A DNA stretch of 22,236 nt from UBA4719 sp035654835 (GCA_035654835.1 DASRVZ010000036.1:1-22236); one strand, 5' to 3'. Shown: positions 1 to 7,181, counted from the first letter of the stretch. Translations and numbers: made by a program. The notes: generated by a model from the sequence alone, not told the origin.

Positions 1-414
1 ATACAAGTGAGCCTCAATGCAGATTCGGAACGTCCTCAATTCGGCTACGAGAGCGCGTTGCGCTCCCAGGCTCATCGGTCCGGAGAAATGGGACACACCC
101 AGTTAGAACGTAAGTGTCTCTATCCCAATTCCACCGACGACCGACATCGTCTTGGTGCAGCGGATAGCCGTTGAAGGCCACACGGCAGCAATGCGAAACA
201 CTGCGCCAAGTTGGTCCGACTTCGTCTCGCGGAACGCCTCGACTTGCGGGGTCCCGCCCGCGGTAGACAATTCAGGCTGCCAACGATCGGCACCTGACAC
301 GGGCGGCGGCATGAATTGGCATCAGGCGACCGCCATGTACCTCTTGTCGGCAGGAGCATCAGTCCGGTAGGACTGTCAATGGAAGACCATCCATTGCAGG
401 GCCAGGAGGATCGC
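1..414. other. Left-edge region without a recognisable gene
   Basis: Several short open frames exist on both strands here (for example 103-312 minus and 152-370 plus). None has a recognisable domain, a good ribosome site, or an uninterrupted match to a family I know. I see no tRNA, repeat or convincing hairpin. The last part should hold the promoter of the dodecin gene, but no clear -35/-10 pair stands out. Confidence 0.5.
404..409 (+). promoter_or_regulatory. Ribosome binding site that sets the dodecin start
   Basis: AGGAGG lies five bases before the GTG at 415. The frame is open further upstream to ATG codons at 316 and 379, but only GTG 415 has a ribosome site and it gives the family-standard length of about 69 residues. 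Confidence 0.75.
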
Positions 415-624
415 GTGAGCGTCTACAGAGTGACGGACCTGATCGGAACAAGTGCACAGTCCTGGGAGGACGCCGCATCCGTTGCCATCACGGCGGCCAG
501 GGGGACGCTGCGCGATATCAGGGTCGCCGAGGTTGTCGCGCAGGACATCCACGTCGCCGAGGACGGCGGGATCACTTATCGGACGAAGCTTCGCGTCTCG
601 TTCAAGTACGAAGCCGGGGAGTAG
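415..624 (+). CDS. Dodecin family protein (calcium-dodecin / Rv0379 type)
   Basis: Predicted 69-residue dodecin, a small protein that forms hollow dodecamers which in other members store flavins or bind calcium. The N-terminus MSVYRVTDLIGTS, the SWEDA helix start (residues 16-20) and the C-terminal strand TYRTKLRVSFKYE are typical. From memory it is closest in form to the Mycobacterium tuberculosis calcium dodecin Rv0379, historically misnamed SecE2. The flavin-stacking Trp of halophilic dodecin (in its WAEVV motif) is Val36 here, and the Gln that contacts flavin is replaced by Arg in YRTK, so flavin binding is unlikely. The gene stands alone, followed by about 110 bases of non-coding DNA. 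The start at GTG 415 is chosen by the AGGAGG ribosome site. Family call is seen directly; ligand is inference. Confidence 0.9.
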   Translation: MSVYRVTDLIGTSAQSWEDAASVAITAARGTLRDIRVAEVVAQDIHVAEDGGITYRTKLRVSFKYEAGE

Positions 625-734
625 CCGACCCAACCCACCGCACCCTCAGCTCGCGCGGCACAGGACGCGAACTGGTGGATCCAGCAGTCCCGGTTGACGC
701 TCAACGCCGGATTGCCGTGAGGTCAGACGCCTGA

Positions 735-1134
735 TCACTTGACGCTGCGTTGACGACTGGGCGCGGGGCAGTGGGGCCTGATGAAGTTGTGCTTCGCGTT
801 CAGGGTGACGATCGCCTCGGCCATGTCGTGGCAGTGGCGCGCTCGAGGAGCCGGACAGGCGCGGGCATCATCGGGGTCAGCGGTTCGCCGGACCATGCCC
901 TGCAGTTCCAGGGACCGCAGAAGGCGGCTGATCGTCGACAGGTCCAGCCGCATCTGGGCGAGATCGGACGGGCGGACCGTGCGCCAGCCTGAGCGTCTCG
1001 TGCAGCACGGCCAAGTTGACCTTGTCGACAGGCTCGTCGCGGGCAACCGGGACAGCCCTGTCGCCGGCCACACCTCGGGCGCCAGGTTCGGATGCGACCT
1101 TCCCCCGTGCCTGAGTGGCCTGAGATGCTGTCAT
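735..1134 (-). pseudogene. MarR-like transcriptional regulator, frameshifted remnant
   Basis: Reading the minus strand from ATG 1134, one frame gives a plausible MarR N-terminal part containing VDKVNLAVLHETLRLAHG. Around 975-990 the similarity moves to another frame, which reads DLAQMRLDLSTISRLLRSLE, then LQGMVRRTADPDDARA: the recognition helix and beta-wing of a MarR winged helix. After DDARA the expected dimerisation helix is not recognisable. The two halves therefore need at least one frameshift to join and the C-terminus is degraded, so I call it a pseudogene. It sits divergently from the antiporter at 1215, which would be the usual place for that gene's regulator. A sequencing indel is the alternative explanation for the first break. 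Confidence 0.5.
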
Positions 1135-1214
1135 CGCGAGGACGTGAGGCCGGGCCGTCGAAGTGGCGGGCAAGCGGACGCGGTGGGCAACTGACGGAGC
1201 CGAGGGAGAGTCGT

Positions 1215-2795
1215 ATGGCGACATTGCTGCTGTGGGCGGCGCTCCTTGCGGGGATCGTCATCCTGACTCCGTTGGCGGATCGGCTCCGCATCCCGCTTCC
1301 GGTCTTGCTCACGGTGTACGGGTTGGCCCTGCCGCTGCTGCCATTCACGCCGGCTCTGCGGCTCGACCCGGCCATCATCCTCCCCGTTGTCCTGCCGCCT
1401 CTGCTCTTCGCCGCGACGCAGCGCTCGACGACCAACGAGTTCCGGCAGAACGCTCGTCCCATCCTGCTTCTGGCCGTTGGCCTGACTGTTGCCACCGCTG
1501 CTTCCGTGGCATGGGCGGTACATCTTGCGGGTTTCGCGTGGGGTCCGGCCTGGGTTCTCGGAGCCGTGGTGGCACCGCCGGATCCGGTCGCAGCCACCGC
1601 CGTCGCTCGCAGGCTGCGACTGCCGGAACGTCTCGTGACGGTGCTCGAGGGGGAGGGCATGTTCAACGACGCCACCGCCCTGGTGCTGTACAAGCTCGCT
1701 GTCGCGGCTGCCGTCACCGGGCACATCAGCGGCACGGACGTCGCGCTGCGTCTGACGGTGTCGGTCGTCGCGGGCATCGGGATCGGGCTTCTCGCCGGTC
1801 TGCTCAGTCGACTCGCGCTGGCCGCGTTGCACGACGCCGCGGCCGAGACGACCGTGACGGTCGCCATGCCGTTCGTTGTCTACCTGCTGGCGGAGGAGGT
1901 CCAGGGATCTGGTGTGCTCGCCGTCCTGAGCCTGGGGCTGTTCTTGCGAAGCTACTCGCATACCGCCGTCACCTCGGGCGGCTGGCTGCTCGGACGGGCC
2001 GTGTGGCGATACGCCGACTATGTGATCACGAGCCTGGTGTTCGTTCTTATCGGCTTCGAGCTCACGGCCGTGCTCGAGACGAGTCACGTCGAATCACCGA
2101 CGGTGGTTCTCGCGGCGATGGTCATCGGCGTGGTGGTGGTCGTTCGCTTTGCCTGGATGTTCCCAGCTGCGACGCTCGCGCGTGTCGGGCTCCGACGGCG
2201 TAATACGGCTTCCCCCTACGGGGCGCGGGAGACCTTCGTGGCAGCCTGGGCGGGGATGCGCGGCGTCGTGACGGTTGCGACCGCGCTCGCGCTCCCGACG
2301 ATCACCGATCGAGGTGGCGAGTTTCCGATGCGGGCCGAGATTGTCTTTGTCGGTCTCGCCTGCGTCCTGGCGACACTGGTGGTGCAGGGTCTGACCCTCG
2401 CTCCTTTGGTCCGGGCGCTGAAAGTCGGCAGCGAGGTGGACTCCACACAGGAGGTGGCCGCGCTACGGCGGCGTGCCGCCGCAGCCGCGTTGGACGACCT
2501 AAGCACCCCGGGCCGGGGTCAGGACTCTGAGCACGACGTACCCGACACGGTGAGGGGCGCGGTGACCACGCTGTACGAGGGCTATCTCGCGGCGCAGGAC
2601 GCACTGGGGGAGGCACGGACCGCCGATGGTGCGGGTGGCGACTACTCGCGCGACCTTGAACAGCTGTTGCGTCGGGCAAGCGAGATCGAGCGCGATGTCG
2701 TGGTTCAAGCCCGCCGCCGTGGCGATGTGAGCGCCGAGGCCGCAGACACCGTGCTCCATGACGTGGAGGCCCGATCGGTGCGCGATCTCAACTGA
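1215..2795 (+). CDS. Na+/H+ antiporter, CPA1 family
   Basis: Predicted 526-residue inner-membrane cation/proton antiporter exchanging cytoplasmic Na+ (or K+) for protons for pH and salt homeostasis. The N-terminal ~415 residues are a run of about twelve hydrophobic segments. Two family motifs are clear: APPDPVAATAV near residues 120-130 and EGEGMFNDATALV near 145-157, where Asn151-Asp152 is the ND pair expected of the electroneutral CPA1 group. A hydrophilic, charged tail of about 100 residues follows (rich in Arg, Glu and Asp), probably cytoplasmic and regulatory. ATG 1215 follows GAGGGAGAG and begins directly with a membrane segment; the frame is open upstream to 1092, but those residues look non-coding. 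Ion preference cannot be read from sequence. The gene appears monocistronic, with a decayed MarR-like gene divergent from it. Confidence 0.9.
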   Translation: MATLLLWAALLAGIVILTPLADRLRIPLPVLLTVYGLALPLLPFTPALRLDPAIILPVVLPPLLFAATQRSTTNEFRQNARPILLLAVGLTVATAASVAWAVHLAGFAWGPAWVLGAVVAPPDPVAATAVARRLRLPERLVTVLEGEGMFNDATALVLYKLAVAAAVTGHISGTDVALRLTVSVVAGIGIGLLAGLLSRLALAALHDAAAETTVTVAMPFVVYLLAEEVQGSGVLAVLSLGLFLRSYSHTAVTSGGWLLGRAVWRYADYVITSLVFVLIGFELTAVLETSHVESPTVVLAAMVIGVVVVVRFAWMFPAATLARVGLRRRNTASPYGARETFVAAWAGMRGVVTVATALALPTITDRGGEFPMRAEIVFVGLACVLATLVVQGLTLAPLVRALKVGSEVDSTQEVAALRRRAAAAALDDLSTPGRGQDSEHDVPDTVRGAVTTLYEGYLAAQDALGEARTADGAGGDYSRDLEQLLRRASEIERDVVVQARRRGDVSAEAADTVLHDVEARSVRDLN

Positions 2796-2920
2796 GAGAC
2801 AGACCTCATCAGTGTCCGCCGTTGGGAATGAATGAGCACGACAGCGGCTAATAGGCCCGTTAACGGCACGGAACCGGGTGAGTCGCCGCACCGGAGGGGG
2901 GTGACCGGGTAGACGGCTTC

Positions 2921-2923
2921 TAA
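2921..2923. repeat. Target-site duplication, left copy (TAA)
   Basis: TAA directly precedes the left inverted repeat and matches the TAA at 4259-4261 after the right repeat. Three-base TNA duplications are known for the IS1031 subgroup of IS5. Confidence 0.8.
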
Positions 2924-2941
2924 GAGCGCGCGCGGATAGGC
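2924..2941. repeat. Left terminal inverted repeat of the IS
   Basis: GAGCGCGCGCGGATAGGC, the exact reverse complement of 4241-4258. The match extends to 2945 with one mismatch. The transposase stop codon begins immediately after, at 2946. Confidence 0.95.
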
Positions 2942-2945
2942 GGGT

Positions 2946-3797
2946 TTAGTCGGTCCATCGTTTGGCCCATTTGATGAGTTTCACGGTCAGGATGAGGGCG
3001 ACGGCGAGGGCGATCTGTCCGAGTCGTTGCGTGCTGAACCGGTCGGTGTTGCGGCGGAGCTGGCCGAAGTTCGAGAACCAGGAGTTGGTGCGTTCAACGG
3101 GCCAGCGCAGTCCGAGGGTGAGTGGCTTCTTGGGCTTGGCCTCGCCCTTGTGTTTCTTCTTGGCAGAGCGTTTCTTCTTGGGGCAGACGATGTCGGTGAC
3201 CCCGAGGCTGTGGCAGCGTTCGGTGGTTAGGGCACTGTCGTAGCCGCGGTCCAGGTGCAGGGTCTCAACGTCTAACAGCAGTCCGCGGGCGGCGACGGCT
3301 TGCAGGGTCGGTTCGAGCAGGATGGAGTCGTGGCGGTTCGCGCCGTCGATGACCCAGCCGATCGGGATCCCGAGGAGGTCGGTGGCGACCGACCACTTCC
3401 AGCCGATCTTGGCTCGGTCGGTGGGGTTGGGGCCGGTCCCTTCACCGCCGCAGGGGGTTTTGTGCAGGCTGCCGTCGACGGCGACCTCGGATAGGTCCAG
3501 GCCGATGATCTTGTCGTAGCCGGCGATGGCTTCTTCGACGAGTTTGTCGAAGACTCCGGCGGTGAGCCATTCGGTGCGCCGGGCGCGCAGGGTGGTCTCA
3601 CTTGCCCTACAGAGCCGGGCTGCGACATCCCATGAGCATCCGGTGACAAGTCTGGCCAGGATGCCTTCGAAGCAGTCCCGATCCGAGATGCGCAGGCGGT
3701 GGCAACCCAGTGGGTGCATGTCTGGGGGTCGTGCTGGTAGATGGCCTTCGATGGCTTTCCAGACCGCGTCGGCGACACGGGGGTCCATGGCGAGCAA
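2946..3797 (-). CDS. IS5-family DDE transposase
   Basis: Transposase of 283 residues that cuts and joins the terminal repeats of its element. The RNase-H-like catalytic core is complete: Asp108 in VAVDGSLHKT, Asp183 in LHLDRGYDS, and Glu235 in RWPVERTNSWF, whose R-x3-E spacing is typical of IS4/IS5-type enzymes. A helical N-terminal DNA-binding part (about 1-100) precedes it, and a Lys-rich loop (about 207-224) lies before the Glu. The TTG start at 3797 is preceded by AGGAGG five bases away; ATG 3788 is fourteen bases away, so TTG is preferred. The stop codon abuts the left terminal repeat. It diverges from the DUF6788-like gene, and the shared centre contains operator-like repeats. No frameshift is seen, unlike the two-frame members of the family. 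Confidence 0.93.
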   Translation of the reverse strand: MLAMDPRVADAVWKAIEGHLPARPPDMHPLGCHRLRISDRDCFEGILARLVTGCSWDVAARLCRASETTLRARRTEWLTAGVFDKLVEEAIAGYDKIIGLDLSEVAVDGSLHKTPCGGEGTGPNPTDRAKIGWKWSVATDLLGIPIGWVIDGANRHDSILLEPTLQAVAARGLLLDVETLHLDRGYDSALTTERCHSLGVTDIVCPKKKRSAKKKHKGEAKPKKPLTLGLRWPVERTNSWFSNFGQLRRNTDRFSTQRLGQIALAVALILTVKLIKWAKRWTD

Positions 3798-3829
3798 GGC
3801 GTCCTCCTGTTGCTAACCTGAAGAAACAT

Positions 3830-3863
3830 GAAGTATTTGTACTTCAAGTATCGCTACTTCAAG
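3830..3863. promoter_or_regulatory. Operator-like repeats between the two IS genes
   Basis: The divergent intergenic centre holds a perfect palindrome GAAGTA-TTTG-TACTTC (3830-3845) followed by AAGTA-TCGC-TACTT (3846-3859). TACTTCAAG occurs twice as a direct repeat (3840-3848 and 3855-3863), 15 bp apart. The region is AT-rich against its surroundings. It could be a binding site for a regulator of either gene or an mRNA hairpin. The symmetry is seen directly; the role is inferred. Confidence 0.55.
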
Positions 3864-3877
3864 CCAGGAGGCGTGGG

Positions 3878-4237
3878 ATGCCCAGCAGAACAAATACTCG
3901 TGTCGGGCCCGCGGCACTCGAACGCCGCCGAGCCAAGATCACCGCCGAGATCGCGGCCCTGGGCCTGCCGCTACCCGGCAGCCTGGTCGAGCGTCTGACC
4001 CGCTGCGGCAATCCCGGCTGCCGCTGCCACGCCGACCCACCACAGCTCCACGGGCCCTACCTGACCTGGACCCGCAAGGTCGACAACAAAACTGTCACCC
4101 GCACCCTGGACACCGCCCAGGCCGACGCCCTGCGCCCGCTGCTGGACAACTCCCGGCGACTACGTGAACTCACCACCGAACTCGAAGCCCTCGCGCTCCA
4201 GCAGGTCAGAGACAACCCGACTCAACCCGACCCCTGA
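3878..4237 (+). CDS. DUF6788-like small Cys-rich protein carried by the IS
   Basis: Protein of 119 residues with no known function. An N-terminal helix (about 12-30, AALERRRAKITAEIAALG) leads to a compact Cys/His cluster, RCGNPGCRCH (Cys43, Cys48, Cys50, His51), then HGPYLTWTRKVDNKTVTR, a beta-rich stretch, and a charged helical C-terminus (about 80-110). This is the layout I recall for DUF6788; the cluster could bind a metal. AGGAGG lies six bases before ATG 3878. Its TGA at 4235-4237 sits at the inner edge of the right terminal repeat, and it diverges from the transposase, so it is part of the element rather than a neighbour. Possible roles are regulation of transposition or target choice, or a passenger function. 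No evidence in the sequence decides between these. Confidence 0.8.
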   Translation: MPSRTNTRVGPAALERRRAKITAEIAALGLPLPGSLVERLTRCGNPGCRCHADPPQLHGPYLTWTRKVDNKTVTRTLDTAQADALRPLLDNSRRLRELTTELEALALQQVRDNPTQPDP

Positions 4238-4240
4238 CCG

Positions 4241-4258
4241 GCCTATCCGCGCGCGCTC
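4241..4258. repeat. Right terminal inverted repeat of the IS
   Basis: GCCTATCCGCGCGCGCTC, the exact reverse complement of 2924-2941. Its last base also serves as the final base of the neighbouring acetyltransferase stop codon on the minus strand. Confidence 0.95.
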
Positions 4259-5358
4259 TAAGGGTGTTCGCCCGCAGATCTGGTCTCGCCCACCGGCAGG
4301 TCGCGGTGCCACGACTGGGTGCTGCCCACTGCGTGAAAGCCTGTGGAGGTGTAGAGATCGACGGCACCCGTGGAGGAGTCGGCGTCAACCTCGAGCCCGA
4401 CGCGATCGCGGCCGCGCTCGGCGGCGTCAACGATGACGGCGTTCAGCAGCGACCGGGCGACGCCGGTTCCGCGGGCGGACCGCAGAACGCCAAGGTAGGC
4501 GACGTAGCTGCCTGAGGGTGCGTTGTCATGGCCGGGTGAAACGGTGGCCACGAGCACTCCGGCAGGTCGGGGGGCTTCGGAGCCGTCGATCAGCTCGGCG
4601 ATCCACCAATGGTCCCAGCGATGGCCGGGATCCTCGCGCAGCCGCGAGTAGAACTCGTCGAACGTCTCGTAGTGGTAGTTGAAGTGGTCGGTGAACGCCT
4701 TCTCGAGGACGTTGTACACCGTTTCGAGGTCCTCCTGCTCCGGCATACGGTGGCCCGCCCTGCGGACTCTCCGAACGACGACGTTCGGATCCAGCTCGGA
4801 GGGCGCCAGCAGGTCAACCTCCCCCGGCGTGACCGGGCGGCTCATCTGTAACCAGGTCGCTGTATGCGTGAAGCCGGCGCGCGCGAGCCAGCGCTGCTGT
4901 CGCGGGTCCTCGTTGAAGGCGCCGCTGTCCATCTGGGTGACGTCCACGCCGCGGTCGAGCGCGAGGTCGGTGGAGGCGCGTACCGCCCACGCGAACAGAG
5001 TGTCGGCGATCTTGTCGGCCGTGCCGGCCTCGAGTGCGGGGTCCACCAGGACCGAGACAACCACGCGCCTGGCGGCCCGGTCGTTCACGGTCGCCCAGCC
5101 CCGCGCCGTCCCCGTCTCATCGCGCAGCAGCACGTGACGGCGGGTCTGCATTCCCGTCGCACTGACCTCGGTGTCGACGGCGGTTCGGGTCGTCGATGCG
5201 CGGCCATGAGCGACGACCTCGTGGCGGTGCCGAAGCGCGAGCAGGTCGGCTGCGTCCCCAGCCCTGGGAGTGACCGAAACCCACCCGGGCGGCAGGTCCG
5301 CGGGCTTGATCACCCTCCTGTCACGGGAGGGCACGGAGGGGTCGGTAAGTGGCTTCAC
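4258..5358 (-). CDS. Tandem GNAT-fold N-acetyltransferase
   Basis: Protein of 366 residues with two GNAT-like halves, probably transferring an acyl group from an acyl-CoA to an amine; the substrate is unknown. The C-terminal half has the acetyl-CoA motif A, VLRSARGTGVARSLL (about 291-305), followed by LEVDADSSTGAVDLYTSTGF (about 322-341), a classic GNAT end. The N-terminal half (about 28-175) keeps the fold outline but has no clear R-x2-G-x-G/A signature, so it is probably structural. The arrangement resembles mycothiol synthase MshD, but I do not claim that function. The start is GTG 5358, with only a weak upstream AAGGG. The IS described above is inserted in the stop codon; because the IS starts with G and TAA is duplicated, the TAG and the full protein are preserved, but native sequence downstream is displaced. 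Confidence 0.85.
   Translation of the reverse strand: MKPLTDPSVPSRDRRVIKPADLPPGWVSVTPRAGDAADLLALRHRHEVVAHGRASTTRTAVDTEVSATGMQTRRHVLLRDETGTARGWATVNDRAARRVVVSVLVDPALEAGTADKIADTLFAWAVRASTDLALDRGVDVTQMDSGAFNEDPRQQRWLARAGFTHTATWLQMSRPVTPGEVDLLAPSELDPNVVVRRVRRAGHRMPEQEDLETVYNVLEKAFTDHFNYHYETFDEFYSRLREDPGHRWDHWWIAELIDGSEAPRPAGVLVATVSPGHDNAPSGSYVAYLGVLRSARGTGVARSLLNAVIVDAAERGRDRVGLEVDADSSTGAVDLYTSTGFHAVGSTQSWHRDLPVGETRSAGEHP
4259..4261. repeat. Target-site duplication, right copy (TAA)
   Basis: TAA directly after the right inverted repeat, matching 2921-2923. On the minus strand two of these bases belong to the TAG stop of the acetyltransferase gene. Confidence 0.8.
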
Positions 5359-5842
5359 ACCACGATTGTCCCTTACCTTGATGGACGGCCTTACGAGAAC
5401 AGCCCCGGGCGTGCTCGGATGACCGCACCGTTGATGCCGTGACCAGCTGATCGTGCTCGCCAGCGGACGGGTTGTCGCGGACTAAACGCTTCCGCCGAAG
5501 ACATCCCGCCCGTGGATGCGCCGCTGCCGTCCGCCAAGGACAGTAGCCCGGTGCGGGACCAGGCCTGGTGCATCGTCGCCGTCCGAGAGATGTCGGTCAA
5601 GATCCGGGACCGAGAGCGGCACGGCGATCAAACAGGCCGCCCTCGTCCGCAACGCCGCCGCAGCCGGAACGACACCCACCGATCTGGCCCGCGGCGGGAG
5701 CCTGAAATGCACGTTGCTGAACGGGGCTCGAGATCGCGCTGATGATCATGGTCGGAGTGGTCCTGCTTTTTGCTGCTCTCAGTTCGATCAAGACGGCCGT
5801 TGGACCGCGATCAAGATGGCGGTTGGAGCGCAAGGGAGTTGG
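5359..5842. other. Intergenic stretch containing a decayed reading frame
   Basis: No intact gene is supported in these 480 bases. The overlapping short frames on both strands have low-quality, Arg-rich translations. The exception is a piece at about 5613-5800 plus strand that looks like a frameshifted membrane protein, listed separately. Confidence 0.5.
5613..5800 (+). pseudogene. Frameshifted remnant of a small membrane protein
   Basis: One plus frame reads TAIKQAALVRNAAAAGTTPT then DLARGGSLKCTLLNGA. The next frame continues as EIALMIMVGVVLLFAALSS, a clean transmembrane helix. Removing one base near 5727 joins them into a helix-plus-membrane-segment sequence that looks like the C-terminal end of a small integral membrane protein. 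There is no recognisable N-terminus upstream. I cannot name the family. Confidence 0.35.
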
Positions 5843-6280
5843 CTACACAGCGTGGACGATAACGGCGTATTTACCGCAGCCGATCAGCCGGTCGCCGGCG
5901 ACGCGGTCCGCAGCGGTGATCAAGTGTTGCAGCGCACCGGTTGCGGGGTCGAACTCGACGTCATCCACGATCCCCAGTTCAGCCCCGGCGTCGGTGAGCA
6001 GTCGCTTGCCGACTACCTCGGCTTCTTCGACGCTGAGTTCGCTGGCAGGTTCGCGGGCGGACACGATGATGGCCTCGGATGGCACGGTCACCGCATCGGG
6101 GCCGAAGGCGGTCAGGTCATCCCAGCGCAGAGTGTCTCCGTCCACGGTTGTCTTGCTCAGTCGGAGCGCGATGATCCTCTTGCTTGTGGTGCCGATGATG
6201 AACCCCGCGATGACACCGACGGTGCGCGCACTTTCGGTGCTGATCACTGGCCGTCCGGTGGCCTCGCTGAACAGTGTCAT
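5843..6280 (-). CDS. PRC-barrel domain protein (second in operon)
   Basis: Protein of 145 residues built mostly of beta strands, apparently two PRC-barrel-like units: residues about 1-75 (from TLFSEATGRPVISTESARTV to a SEAIIVS end) and about 85-145 (from VGKRLLTDAGAELGIVDDVEFD to YAVIV). PRC barrels are small beta-barrel modules found in photosynthetic reaction-centre H subunits and in RimM, and as stand-alone stress or envelope proteins in actinomycetes; the fold does not reveal the function. Its ATG overlaps the stop of the upstream PRC gene in ATGA (6277-6280), so the two are translationally coupled and likely work together. No signal peptide or membrane helix is seen, so it is probably cytoplasmic. 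Confidence 0.75.
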   Translation of the reverse strand: MTLFSEATGRPVISTESARTVGVIAGFIIGTTSKRIIALRLSKTTVDGDTLRWDDLTAFGPDAVTVPSEAIIVSAREPASELSVEEAEVVGKRLLTDAGAELGIVDDVEFDPATGALQHLITAADRVAGDRLIGCGKYAVIVHAV

Positions 6281-6846
6281 GTCGTCGCCCGAAGGCGGGC
6301 GCGGAAGGCCTCGACGGCGGCCCCGAACTCTGCGAAGTCACCAGAGACGAACTCAATCGCGGCCTCGGGGACAATGAGCGCCTCTCCAGAGACCGACAGG
6401 GTGTCTGGCAGCGGGATCAGAAGGTGACGGCGATCTGTACTCAGCTCCGGGCTTGATTCGATCTCATATCCCACGACGTCGGCGACCGAGGCAACGAGCA
6501 CAATCACGTCCACTACCTGACCGAGATCCCTGCCGCCCTCGCTGATCACCCGTGAGCCCAGGACGTCGGCCTCGCTCATGTCAGGGTGCGTCACCACGGA
6601 GTCCCGCAGAGTCAATGCGTGCCGGTCGCGGATCATGACCGCATCCGGTCCGCAGGAGTAGACCGCCTCCCATGCCAGCGCCTCGGGCAGGGGGCCCGCA
6701 AAAGCCCCGCGTCCGTTGAGGGTGAACCCGTCGACTTGACCGCTCACGTTGTCAAAGACCAGGTCCTTGACCTGGGCGATGTCGTCGCCATCCAGGGTGA
6801 CCACCGGGCGCCCGATCAACTCCCGGGCGCGCACCAAAACGCTCAT
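6277..6846 (-). CDS. PRC-barrel domain protein (first in operon)
   Basis: Protein of 189 residues with two PRC-barrel units. The first, about 8-80, starts RELIGRPVVTLDGDDIAQVKD, with the typical G-x-V-x2-x-D-G-x2-I/L-G/A-x-V-x-D pattern. The second, about 92-165, starts VLGSRVISEGGRDLGQVVDV. A short acidic-helical tail (FAEFGAAVEAFRARL) follows. It is paralogous in layout to the downstream coupled protein, suggesting duplication and perhaps a heteromer. It begins 12 bases after the stop of the tiny membrane protein, so three genes form one operon. No catalytic residues are expected in this family. The partner and ligand are unknown. Confidence 0.8.
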   Translation of the reverse strand: MSVLVRARELIGRPVVTLDGDDIAQVKDLVFDNVSGQVDGFTLNGRGAFAGPLPEALAWEAVYSCGPDAVMIRDRHALTLRDSVVTHPDMSEADVLGSRVISEGGRDLGQVVDVIVLVASVADVVGYEIESSPELSTDRRHLLIPLPDTLSVSGEALIVPEAAIEFVSGDFAEFGAAVEAFRARLRATT

Positions 6847-6858
6847 TGCGGACCGCCC

Positions 6859-6993
6859 CTATTCTTGCGACTTCTTGCGACGCGCCGTAGCAATCACACC
6901 GCCGCCGCGCCGCCGCGCCTGAACCACCAAGAATCCGACGACGATGATTGCCACCGCCACGAGCACGACGGCCAGCCACGCCCACCAGGACAT
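6859..6993 (-). CDS. 44-residue single-pass membrane protein, first gene of the PRC-barrel operon
   Basis: Small protein with one strong transmembrane helix (WWAWLAVVLVAVAIIVVGFLVV, residues about 3-24) followed by a very basic tail (QARRRGGG...ARRKKSQE). The positive-inside rule puts the tail in the cytoplasm. ATG 6993 has GGGAGG seven bases upstream, which excludes the longer frame running back to 7062. It lies 12 bases before the first PRC-barrel gene, so it could be the membrane anchor for the two soluble PRC-barrel proteins. This role is inference from the operon; no family is recognised. Confidence 0.7.
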   Translation of the reverse strand: MSWWAWLAVVLVAVAIIVVGFLVVQARRRGGGVIATARRKKSQE

Positions 6994-7181
6994 CGCGTGA
7001 CCTCCCTGAACCGGGGAACGAACGGCCCCGACCCAATCTGATGATCTCCCCGGACAACCCAATCCGCCATAGCCAAACGGAGCCCGCCTCGTCAGGTGTT
7101 GGAGTCATCGTTGCGGCCCCTGAACCGCGCAAGGCGTACGTGGCGGGCGCCTCGGTCGAGAGCGTTGACGACCACCCGACG

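Larger units (their letters stand above)
2924..4258. mobile_element. Complete IS5-family insertion sequence (IS1031-like) with an accessory gene
   Basis: The element is 1335 bp, bounded by perfect 18-bp inverted repeats (22 bp with one mismatch) and flanked by TAA at 2921-2923 and 4259-4261. A 3-bp TNA duplication and ends starting GAG are known traits of the IS1031 subgroup of IS5. It contains a DDE transposase on the minus strand and a DUF6788-like gene on the plus strand, which diverge from an 80-bp centre. Each stop codon touches or overlaps the adjoining terminal repeat, so both genes fill the element exactly. Both frames are intact and the repeats are perfect, indicating a recent and possibly active copy. 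Confidence 0.93.

Noticed and set aside
800..2087. Long minus-strand frames opposite the antiporter
   Set aside because: The translations are Arg/Ser/Thr-rich shadows of the antiporter gene without motifs, apart from the part at 735-1134 treated as a MarR remnant.
3828..3890. Plus-strand peptide MKYLYFKYRYFKPGG starting at 3828
   Set aside because: It is produced by the operator-like repeats, has no ribosome site, and is out of frame with the real gene at 3878.
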